The translations under genes were made by a program, and so were the position numbers. The notes under the pieces are model-generated. The model saw only the letters and a list, made by a program, of their open reading frames with translations. It did no database searches and was not told the origin of the DNA. A DNA stretch of 8,804 bases. It comes from Candidatus Peribacterales bacterium (GTDB lineage: Bacteria; Patescibacteriota; Gracilibacteria; Peribacterales; Peribacteraceae). The stretch's first letter is position 1, and every line of letters begins with the position of its first letter. Of the stretch, positions 1 through 4,729 are shown one piece after another. Location: positions 1 through 8,804 of the forward strand of contig JAGVCI010000118.1 of the NCBI GenBank assembly GCA_020059985.1. Direction: 5' to 3'.

Positions 1-75
1 ATCACCATCCCGATGATGGCTCTCACTGCGTTCGTGCTGAATGCGTTGGGCTCATGGAGAATGCTGAAGAAATAG
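1..75 (+). CDS. C-terminal fragment of a probable membrane protein (partial)
   Basis: Frame 1 is open from the window edge to a TAG at 73-75 and encodes 24 residues: a hydrophobic stretch (PMMALTAFVLNALG) followed by a basic end (WRMLKK). This is the usual look of a last transmembrane helix with a positively charged cytoplasmic tail. The stop lies only 4 bases from the 3' end of the convergent tRNA gene, a plausible gene end in a compact genome. The fragment is too short to name a family. It could be a chance open frame, since only 25 codons are visible. Confidence 0.42.
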   Translation: MTIPMMALTAFVLNALGSWRMLKK

Positions 76-79
76 AGTG

Positions 80-166
80 TGGTGCCGACGGAGAGACTCG
101 AACTCTCACAAGATTGCTCTTACACGCTCCTGAAGCGTGCGCGTCTACCAATTCCGCCACGTCGGC
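80..166 (-). tRNA. tRNA-Leu (anticodon CAG)
   Basis: Read on the minus strand, the acceptor stem GCCGACG (166-160) pairs with CGTCGGC (90-84). A discriminator A follows at 83 and a genome-encoded CCA at 82-80. The D-arm (GGCGGAATTGGTAGACGC) is typical of leucine tRNAs. The anticodon stem CACGC/GCGTG encloses the loop TTCAGGA, which places anticodon CAG at 130-132 for CUG codons. A long class II variable arm (AAGA-GCAA-TCTT) and a T-arm GAGAG-TTCGAGT-CTCTC complete the fold. No stem mismatch is seen. A GATAAA upstream (195-200 on the plus strand, reversed) could be its -10 box, but no good -35 accompanies it. Confidence 0.97.
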
Positions 167-285
167 ACGGTGGACAAATGAACAGCCACACAGTTTTATC
201 GCGTGAGGTGCATTCTGTACAGCGATTAAAGCGGTAAGAACCTCTCTTCTGAGTCGTCTCAAGTGATGTATTCCCCTCTCTCACT

Positions 286-633
286 ATGCATCGCTACACC
301 GCAACTCCCTACTCCATCGTCTTCTCGGCATTCGACGTCCTCCTCTCGTTTCTCTTCCTGCGATTCCTCTTCGTGTTCTTCGGTGCAAACCCGGAACAAT
401 GGTTCGTGGAGGGAATAATGAACCTCACAAGACCGCTCGTGATGCCCTTCGAGAATATTTTCCGAACGGTCGAGGTGGATGGATTTCGATTGGAATGGTC
501 GACGATCATTGCGACGATTGTGTTCGCTGTTCTCGCATCACTCACTGTGCATATTTTGGATCTGCTTCTCGCCGATGATGACATAGCCGAGACGCACGTC
601 CGTCACCACCACCATCGCCGCCATCATGCCTAG
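286..633 (+). CDS. YggT-family integral membrane protein with His-rich tail
   Basis: This 115-residue protein has two transmembrane segments, about residues 9-32 and 72-95. Between them is a YggT/YlmG-like loop: GANP at 33-36, then a Phe-Val stretch and the RPLVMPFENIF block at 49-59, matching the family pattern of an L-(T/R)-P-L-x-x-P-(F/I)-(R/E)-x-(I/F) turn. YggT-family proteins are small inner-membrane proteins linked to cell-division genes, osmotic tolerance or cofactor assembly; the biochemical role is poorly known. The C-terminus is unusual: seven His in the last twelve residues (HVRHHHHRRHHA), a possible metal-binding or charge-anchoring tail. No Shine-Dalgarno precedes the ATG; the 15 bases before it are almost all pyrimidines. 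The last 8 bases overlap the next gene's start, implying translational coupling. The family call is by motif only. Confidence 0.8.
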   Translation: MHRYTATPYSIVFSAFDVLLSFLFLRFLFVFFGANPEQWFVEGIMNLTRPLVMPFENIFRTVEVDGFRLEWSTIIATIVFAVLASLTVHILDLLLADDDIAETHVRHHHHRRHHA

Positions 634-1282
634 TGTTCTTTCGCTTCGAGGAGGAGTGGTACTTGGTGCCCTCCTCCTCTCCGGCTGTATCCCAGTGAGC
701 TTGGCAGAGCCGCTCTCCTTCTACGGAGGCAGAGCGACACCACTCTCATTCGGGCTCTACGTCACTCCCAATCCTGAGGAAAACCCCATCGATCCACCGG
801 AACGCTTCGAGGGCTTCCACGCTGGAACGGACTACGAAGTCTCGACAGATGAGCTGGAAGAAGAAGTGAGCGTGAGCGCTATCTGCACGGGTGAGATCGC
901 CTACAGTGGATTTGCCGAAGGATACGGCGGGCTCGTCGTGCAACGCTGCAGAATAAGAGGAGAAGATGTTTCCGTGATCTACGGACATCTTTCTCTAGGC
1001 AATGTCCCGAAGCAGAAGAGCAAAGTGAAAGCAGGCGCACGAATCGGGATCCTCGCAGACGCGCGCACGCATGAGAGCGGTGAAAATCGAAAGCACTTGC
1101 ACCTTGGTATCCACCGCGGCGAAGAGTTGGATCTGCGTGGCTATGTCCAGAGCGAAGAAGAGCTGAAAGAGTACATCGATCCGCTCACGGTGCTTCCCCA
1201 GACATCACTCAGTCTGTATCCGGGCGGCGTGCTCACTCCGTATTGGCAAGAAAGTGCAAATGAAGATAGCGCGAGCGACTGA
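626..1282 (+). CDS. Lipoprotein with M23/LytM-type metallopeptidase domain
   Basis: The 218-residue product starts with a lipoprotein signal (hydrophobic residues 10-20, lipobox LLSGC, lipidated Cys21), so it should be anchored at the outer face of the membrane. Residues about 61-160 form an M23 peptidoglycan endopeptidase fold: HxGTD (His65, Asp69), a GYGG turn at 99-102, the YGHL motif (His121), a K-x-G-x-x-IG strand near 135-141, and HLH at 157-159. His65, Asp69 and His159 are the expected zinc ligands; His121 and His157 match the catalytic histidines, so the enzyme looks active. Cys87 and Cys108 could form a disulfide. The tail after about 190 resembles no known domain. The likely role is cutting peptide cross-links of peptidoglycan, either its own during growth or a neighbour's. 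The start overlaps the YggT-like gene, and no ribosome-binding site is seen. Confidence 0.88.
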   Translation: MPSVLSLRGGVVLGALLLSGCIPVSLAEPLSFYGGRATPLSFGLYVTPNPEENPIDPPERFEGFHAGTDYEVSTDELEEEVSVSAICTGEIAYSGFAEGYGGLVVQRCRIRGEDVSVIYGHLSLGNVPKQKSKVKAGARIGILADARTHESGENRKHLHLGIHRGEELDLRGYVQSEEELKEYIDPLTVLPQTSLSLYPGGVLTPYWQESANEDSASD

Positions 1283-1303
1283 AGCAATATAGAATTGCGG
1301 CTC

Positions 1304-1882
1304 ATGAAACTCTACCTTCTCCTCTCGTCGGCAGTCACAGTGAGTCTCCTTACTTCCCCGTTCGCATTCGCTGCCGAACCAACATACGACGACGAGTACC
1401 TCGCCGATCAACGGTCGTGTCTCTCCACGCTCAATATTCCCGCGTCACTTCTCACGAAGACATCTTTCAAGTTGCGTGTCGAGAAGTGTATTCAGAACTT
1501 AAAAGCGAGTCGTGAGGCGCAGAGCCGCACTTCGCGGTCACGCACACGTGTGCAAGTCAGACAGGAAAATTCGCAGACCACACGCTCCTTCCTCTGGGAG
1601 CGTTTCAGTGAACAACGGAAATTCGAGCGTACCGCGAGTGATCTGCAGCAGAAAAAAGTCCTCGATGTCACGCGCCTGAAGACCGATACCACGGGCAGCC
1701 CGGTCGTCCGTCCGTCCACACGAGTTCTGCGCAAGGAGATCCATGATCGCAAGATCGATAGTACTGTGACTTCTCAGAAGCGTCGTGCGGAGGCCCTCGC
1801 CGCTTGTGAACACATCGTCAAGAGTTTTGACCGCAACAACTGTGTGCGAGAGAAGTTCAGGGATTTGGGTGGAGGGAACTAA
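1304..1882 (+). CDS. Basic secreted protein of unknown function, four cysteines
   Basis: I do not recognise this family. From the ATG at 1304 it encodes 192 residues; an in-frame TTG at 1295 would add three residues but splits the signal peptide less naturally. Residues 1-23 form a Sec signal peptide ending AFA|AEP (likely type I cleavage after Ala23). The mature part is strongly basic, rich in Arg, Lys, Ser and Thr, and low in hydrophobics from about 68 to 160, suggesting an extended or helical linker. Four cysteines sit in two terminal blocks: Cys39 and Cys62 (VEKCIQNL), and Cys168 and Cys180 (NNCVREKF). The blocks look alike (C-xn-F-xn-C-(I/V)-x-x-(K/N)), as if duplicated, and each could form an internal disulfide. 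It follows the M23 lipoprotein gene by 21 bases, so an envelope role, such as binding anionic wall polymers, is an inference from context. Confidence 0.72.
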   Translation: MKLYLLLSSAVTVSLLTSPFAFAAEPTYDDEYLADQRSCLSTLNIPASLLTKTSFKLRVEKCIQNLKASREAQSRTSRSRTRVQVRQENSQTTRSFLWERFSEQRKFERTASDLQQKKVLDVTRLKTDTTGSPVVRPSTRVLRKEIHDRKIDSTVTSQKRRAEALAACEHIVKSFDRNNCVREKFRDLGGGN

Positions 1883-1903
1883 TTGTAGACAACCACAATT
1901 TTT
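1881..1903 (+). terminator. Weak intrinsic terminator candidate after the envelope gene cluster
   Basis: AATTGT (1881-1886) can pair with ACAATT (1895-1900) around an 8-base loop, and a run of five T starts at 1899. The stem is AT-rich and overlaps the stop codon, so it would be a weak terminator at best. Confidence 0.3.
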
Positions 1904-1917
1904 AGCGTGGGTTTTCT

Positions 1918-1941
1918 GCGTTCCAGAGAGAAGTGGAACGC
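1918..1941. repeat. Inverted repeat hairpin downstream of the envelope cluster
   Basis: GCGTTCCA (1918-1925) and TGGAACGC (1934-1941) are perfect inverted complements around an 8-base loop. No T-run follows, so it may be an RNA 3'-end stabiliser or an assisting terminator rather than a classic intrinsic one. Confidence 0.5.
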
Positions 1942-1996
1942 TAGAAATGGCTTTCTGATGAGGAAAAAACTTATTTCAAGAATTTATTGCATACCG

Positions 1997-2022
1997 GGGA
2001 GCGGGTTTCCTACCCGCGGACC
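1997..2022 (+). repeat. REP-like palindrome, left copy
   Basis: A GGAG tetranucleotide (1998-2001) leads into a hairpin GCGGGT (2001-2006) / ACCCGC (2012-2017) with a 5-base loop, followed by GGACC. A conserved tetranucleotide (GTAG or GGAG) 5' of an imperfect palindrome is the signature of REP sequences handled by RAYT transposases. The same unit appears inverted just after the transposase gene (2486-2512), with one loop base and one flanking base different. Confidence 0.8.
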
Positions 2023-2025
2023 TTT

Positions 2026-2031
2026 TAGGAT
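2026..2031 (+). promoter_or_regulatory. Possible -10 hexamer close to the transposase start
   Basis: TAGGAT ends 9 bases before the ATG at 2041. It could be a -10 box giving an almost leaderless transcript; its AGGA could equally serve as a weak ribosome-binding site 10 bases from the start. No convincing -35 is seen. Confidence 0.22.
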
Positions 2032-2040
2032 CAGCCTCCT

Positions 2041-2478
2041 ATGTTTCAGAGACACCCTGTGCAACACAGCGCAACCATGTTCATCACGACCAATACCAAA
2101 GATCGTCATCCGATCTTCGGTCAGCCGGCCTGTGCCCGTGAGGCAATCGAAGCAATGTACCGGGTACAGATCTTCAATCCATTTTTTCTCCATGGGTTTG
2201 TGATCATGCCGGACCATTGTCATTTTCTGGTGACCGTTCCCGAGCCGGGTTCTATTTCGAGAATCATGCAATCCTATAAACGCGCGGTGAGCTTCGGCAT
2301 TTCTCTAGGTCCTATCTGGCAATCGCGATTTCATCAGAAAATTCCCACTAAGCCTGAAAAGGTTTTGCAGTACATTCATCAAAATCCAGTGAAAGCAGGG
2401 TTATGCAAAAATCCCGATGACTATCCTTGGTCATCAGCATCTGGGAAGTGGGATGTCATGGACCTAGATGTTTGGTAA
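2041..2478 (+). CDS. REP-associated tyrosine transposase (RAYT, Y1 HUH family)
   Basis: This 145-residue protein is a single-domain Y1 transposase of the IS200/RAYT type, which cuts and joins single-stranded DNA through a 5'-phosphotyrosine at REP hairpins. The HUH metal motif is MPDHCH with His59 and His61. IWQSRFHQK at 82-90 matches the family W-Q-x-R-(F/Y) block. Tyr101 in YIHQNPVKAGL sits where the catalytic tyrosine of the E. coli RAYT lies (YIYINPVK). The closing DYPWSSA at 117-123 is also a family hallmark. Both ends and all motifs are intact, so it may be functional. It is flanked by inverted REP-like hairpins, its presumed substrates, and forms a self-contained unit between the envelope cluster and groES. 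ATG 2080 is a possible shorter start, but it would remove the first strand. Confidence 0.93.
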   Translation: MFQRHPVQHSATMFITTNTKDRHPIFGQPACAREAIEAMYRVQIFNPFFLHGFVIMPDHCHFLVTVPEPGSISRIMQSYKRAVSFGISLGPIWQSRFHQKIPTKPEKVLQYIHQNPVKAGLCKNPDDYPWSSASGKWDVMDLDVW

Positions 2479-2485
2479 CCAGAAT

Positions 2486-2512
2486 GGACCGCGGGTAGGG
2501 AAACCCGCTCCC
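2486..2512 (-). repeat. REP-like palindrome, right copy (inverted)
   Basis: On the minus strand this reads GGGAG then GCGGGT-TTCCCT-ACCCGC then GGTCC: the left REP copy with one extra loop C and one changed flanking base. The GGAG tetranucleotide (2508-2511 reversed) is again on the outer side, so the two REPs face each other across the transposase gene in a BIME-like arrangement. Confidence 0.8.
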
Positions 2513-2553
2513 ATTCATTATTTTAATCATATACTTGCAGTTTTTTTGTAACC

Positions 2554-2595
2554 CTGTCACTCTTTGCACAAGACTGATAATTTAATTAATACTAT
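2554..2595 (+). promoter_or_regulatory. Candidate groES-groEL promoter region
   Basis: Within an AT-rich 90-base leader several -10-like boxes precede groES. GATAAT (2576-2581) has CTGTCA (2554-2559) 16 bases upstream and would start RNA about 15 bases before the ATG. TACTAT (2590-2595) ends 8 bases before the ATG and would give a leaderless mRNA; TTGCAC (2564-2569) is its nearest -35-like element, but with a 20-base spacer. No CIRCE operator (TTAGCACTC-N9-GAGTGCTAA) is visible, so HrcA control is not supported. Confidence 0.4.
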
Positions 2596-2603
2596 TTCAT
2601 CTT

Positions 2604-2936
2604 ATGAAAACTTCTGTTCCAGAACTTGCTGTGAAAATCGAACCGCTCGGTGACCGAGTCATTGTCATGCCGCTCGAGCGCGAGCAGGTGACGAGCTCCG
2701 GCATCGTCATCCCCGATACCGCCACCGGTGAAAAGCCACAGGAAGGAATCGTCATTGCGGTAGGTAAAGGTGGAATCGGCAAAGATTCCCAGGACCCGAG
2801 CAAATTTCTGAAAGTCGGAGACAAGGTGCTCTTCGGCCGCTACGCCGGAGATGAAGTGAAAATGAAAGACAAGAAAGGAAAAGACGTTGAAGTGAAAATC
2901 CTTCACCTCGATTCTGTCCTCGGAAAAGTTTCCTAA
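2604..2936 (+). CDS. groES: Co-chaperonin GroES (Hsp10)
   Basis: This 110-residue protein carries the whole Cpn10 fold: IEPLGDRVIVMPLE at 12-25, the mobile loop with its GroEL-binding SSGIVIPDTA (31-40), then KPQEGIVIAVGKG (44-56), KVGDKVLFGRYAGDEV (71-86) and the closing VKILHLDSVLGKV strand. It caps the GroEL ring in the cytoplasm and makes the closed folding chamber. It is longer than the usual 95-97 residues: about ten extra residues (KTSVPELAV) precede the normal N-terminus. A GTG at 2634 would start just before the conserved segment, but the ATG at 2604 fits the nearby -10-like boxes. There is no Shine-Dalgarno upstream. The roof-hairpin region near 57-70 is somewhat lengthened (GIGKDSQDPSKFL). 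groEL follows after 35 bases as in most bacteria, so the two form an operon. Confidence 0.97.
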   Translation: MKTSVPELAVKIEPLGDRVIVMPLEREQVTSSGIVIPDTATGEKPQEGIVIAVGKGGIGKDSQDPSKFLKVGDKVLFGRYAGDEVKMKDKKGKDVEVKILHLDSVLGKVS

Positions 2937-2971
2937 ATTCCCTCCTCTACTCGCTCTTCCCCTTTTTTTCC

Positions 2972-4612
2972 ATGGCCAAGCAACTCCTCTTTAGTAACGA
3001 CGCACGCGAGAAAGTTTTTGCCGGTGTCACGCGCCTCGCAAACGCCGTCCGCGCCACGATGGGTCCGAAAGGACGCAACGTCGTGATCGATAAGAAATAT
3101 GGTTCACCGACGGTGACCAAAGATGGTGTGACCGTCGCAAAGGAAATCGATCTGGAAGATCCATTCGAGAATATGGGAGCGCAGCTCGTGCGCGAAGCGG
3201 CAACGAGAACGAATGACGCCGCAGGAGATGGAACGACGACCGCCACTGTGCTCGCACACGCGATCATGGAAGAAGGCCTCAAGCACATGACGTCTGGATC
3301 CAATGCCATTGCGATCAAGCGAGGCATCGAGAAGGCCGTCCAAGCTGTGAGCGCAGAACTGGAGAAGATGAAGAAAGTCGTGAAGAGCCGCAAAGAATAC
3401 GCAGCAGTCGCAACGATCTCTGCACAGGATGCCGAGATTGGTGAGCTCATTGCTGAAGTGGTCGAGGAAGCAACGAAGGATATTGATATTCAGAATGCCG
3501 TGATCACGGTGGAAGATGGAAAGACGCTCGGCCTCGAGAAGGAATTCGTCGAAGGCATGCAGTTTGATAACGGCTACATCTCGCAGTACTTCGTCACCGA
3601 TCCGCAGCGTATGGAGGCGGTCTACGAGAAGCCGTACATCCTCGTAACGGATAAGAAGATCAGCTCGATCCAAGAGATTCTCCCGCTCCTCGAGGCCATC
3701 GCTCAGCGCGGTCGCAAGGAAATCGTGATCATTGCAGAAAACGTTGAGGGTGAAGCACTCGCGACTCTCGCACTGAATAGAATCCGCGGAACCTTCTCCG
3801 CACTCGCCGTGAAAGCCCCAGCATTCGGTGAGCGCCGAAAGGAAATCCTTCGAGACATCGCCGCACTCACGGGTGCTCGTGTGATTAGCGAGGAAGTGGG
3901 ACTGAAGCTCGAGAACGCAACGATCGACGACCTCGGTACCGCTCGTCGCGTGGTTTCCGATAAGGACAATACCCTCATCGTCGATGGTGGTGGAAAGAAG
4001 GGCGAAATCGATGCGCGCATCAAGCAGATCAAAGCCGCACTCGACACCTCCACATCGGACTTCGACAAAGAGAAACTCCAGGAGCGTCTCGCAAAGCTCT
4101 CCGGTGGTGTCGCCGTCATCAAAGTTGGTGCAGCGACAGAAGTCGAACAGAAAGAGAAGCGTCACCGCGTGGAAGATGCCCTCCAGGCAACTCGCGCCGC
4201 CGCAGAGGAAGGAATCGTCCCGGGAGGTGGAACCGCTTTCATCCGCTCGCTCAAGGCACTCGACAAACTGAAGGTGGATAACAAAGACGAGAAGGTTGGC
4301 GTAGAGATCGTCCGCAACGCCTTAACAGCACCCACACAGACGATCGCCGATAACGCCGGCGTCTCGGGCAAGGTCGTCCTCGAGAAAGTGATGAACGCGA
4401 AGGGAGATGAGGGCTACAACGCGCTCACGGATACGTACGAAGATCTCGTGAAGGCGATGGTGATCGATCCGAAGAAGGTCGCCCGCTGTGCTCTCGAGAA
4501 CGCCGCCTCCGTCGCGTCGATGTTCCTCACGCTCGAAGTCGCGATCACGGATATTCCGAAGAAAGAGGAAGCAGCTGCTATGCCTCCAGGCGGAGGGATG
4601 GATATGATGTAA
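2972..4612 (+). CDS. groEL: Chaperonin GroEL (Hsp60)
   Basis: The 546-residue product is full length (E. coli: 548) and colinear with GroEL. It has ATMGPKGRNVVID (28-40), the phosphate-binding NDAAGDGTTTATV block with Asp86, the apical-domain segments around 185-375, and the ATP-hydrolysis Asp in VEDALQATRA. EGIVPGGG and a C-terminal Gly-Gly-Met tail (PPGGGMDMM) complete the landmarks. It forms the tetradecameric cytoplasmic folding machine with GroES. RHRVEDAL differs from the common KARVEDAL but keeps the catalytic Asp. The ATG at 2972 gives the standard MAKQ N-terminus. The 35-base spacer from groES is almost pure pyrimidine and has no ribosome-binding site. The gene ends facing the Clp-like operon across a hairpin-rich intergenic region. 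It appears to be a single intact copy with no sign of frameshift. Confidence 0.99.
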   Translation: MAKQLLFSNDAREKVFAGVTRLANAVRATMGPKGRNVVIDKKYGSPTVTKDGVTVAKEIDLEDPFENMGAQLVREAATRTNDAAGDGTTTATVLAHAIMEEGLKHMTSGSNAIAIKRGIEKAVQAVSAELEKMKKVVKSRKEYAAVATISAQDAEIGELIAEVVEEATKDIDIQNAVITVEDGKTLGLEKEFVEGMQFDNGYISQYFVTDPQRMEAVYEKPYILVTDKKISSIQEILPLLEAIAQRGRKEIVIIAENVEGEALATLALNRIRGTFSALAVKAPAFGERRKEILRDIAALTGARVISEEVGLKLENATIDDLGTARRVVSDKDNTLIVDGGGKKGEIDARIKQIKAALDTSTSDFDKEKLQERLAKLSGGVAVIKVGAATEVEQKEKRHRVEDALQATRAAAEEGIVPGGGTAFIRSLKALDKLKVDNKDEKVGVEIVRNALTAPTQTIADNAGVSGKVVLEKVMNAKGDEGYNALTDTYEDLVKAMVIDPKKVARCALENAASVASMFLTLEVAITDIPKKEEAAAMPPGGGMDMM

Positions 4613-4617
4613 GGCTT

Positions 4618-4648
4618 CATGGAGGGGAACCAACGGTTCCCCTCCATG
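4618..4648 (+). terminator. Perfect 14-bp hairpin just after groEL
   Basis: CATGGAGGGGAACC (4618-4631) pairs perfectly with GGTTCCCCTCCATG (4635-4648) around a 3-base loop, starting 6 bases after the groEL stop. The very stable stem could end transcription or protect the groESL 3' end. No T-run follows (GGCCACCCC), so it is not a textbook intrinsic terminator; it could also be an extragenic repeat. The hairpin fold itself is certain, the terminator role is inferred. Confidence 0.55.
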
Positions 4649-4679
4649 GGCCACCCCTCCCTTAAAAGGAGGCGCTCCA

Positions 4680-4696
4680 GGCAAGCAAAGCTTGCC
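4680..4696. repeat. 7-bp hairpin in the convergent intergenic region
   Basis: GGCAAGC (4680-4686) and GCTTGCC (4690-4696) are perfect complements around AAA. Just upstream, CCTCC (4657-4661) and GGAGG (4668-4672) region bases can form another short stem. These lie between convergent groEL and the Clp-like gene and may act on transcripts from both sides. Confidence 0.5.
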
Positions 4697-4706
4697 TTCG
4701 CGCACT

Positions 4707-4724
4707 TCGTAATAATAATTACGA
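4707..4724 (-). terminator. Hairpin at the 3' end of the Clp-like operon
   Basis: TCGTAAT (4707-4713) pairs with ATTACGA (4718-4724) around AATA, 5 bases past the stop codon of the minus-strand ATPase gene. No U-run follows in that direction, so termination strength is doubtful; with the hairpin at 4680-4696 it could work as a tandem structure. Confidence 0.35.
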
Positions 4725-4729
4725 CAATA

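Noticed and set aside
23..262. 79-codon open frame on the minus strand
   Set aside because: It runs through the whole tRNA-Leu gene; the 'protein' includes the translated tRNA.
1907..2203. 98-codon open frame on the plus strand crossing the left REP copy
   Set aside because: It overlaps the transposase gene in another frame, spans a hairpin repeat and has no motif; a shadow.
3104..4165. 353-codon open frame on the minus strand inside groEL
   Set aside because: It is an antisense shadow of groEL, Cys- and His-rich with no recognisable domain; groEL is full length on the plus strand.
4618..4724. CRISPR-like or direct-repeat array in the hairpin cluster
   Set aside because: The units are different inverted repeats, not repeated direct copies with regular spacers.
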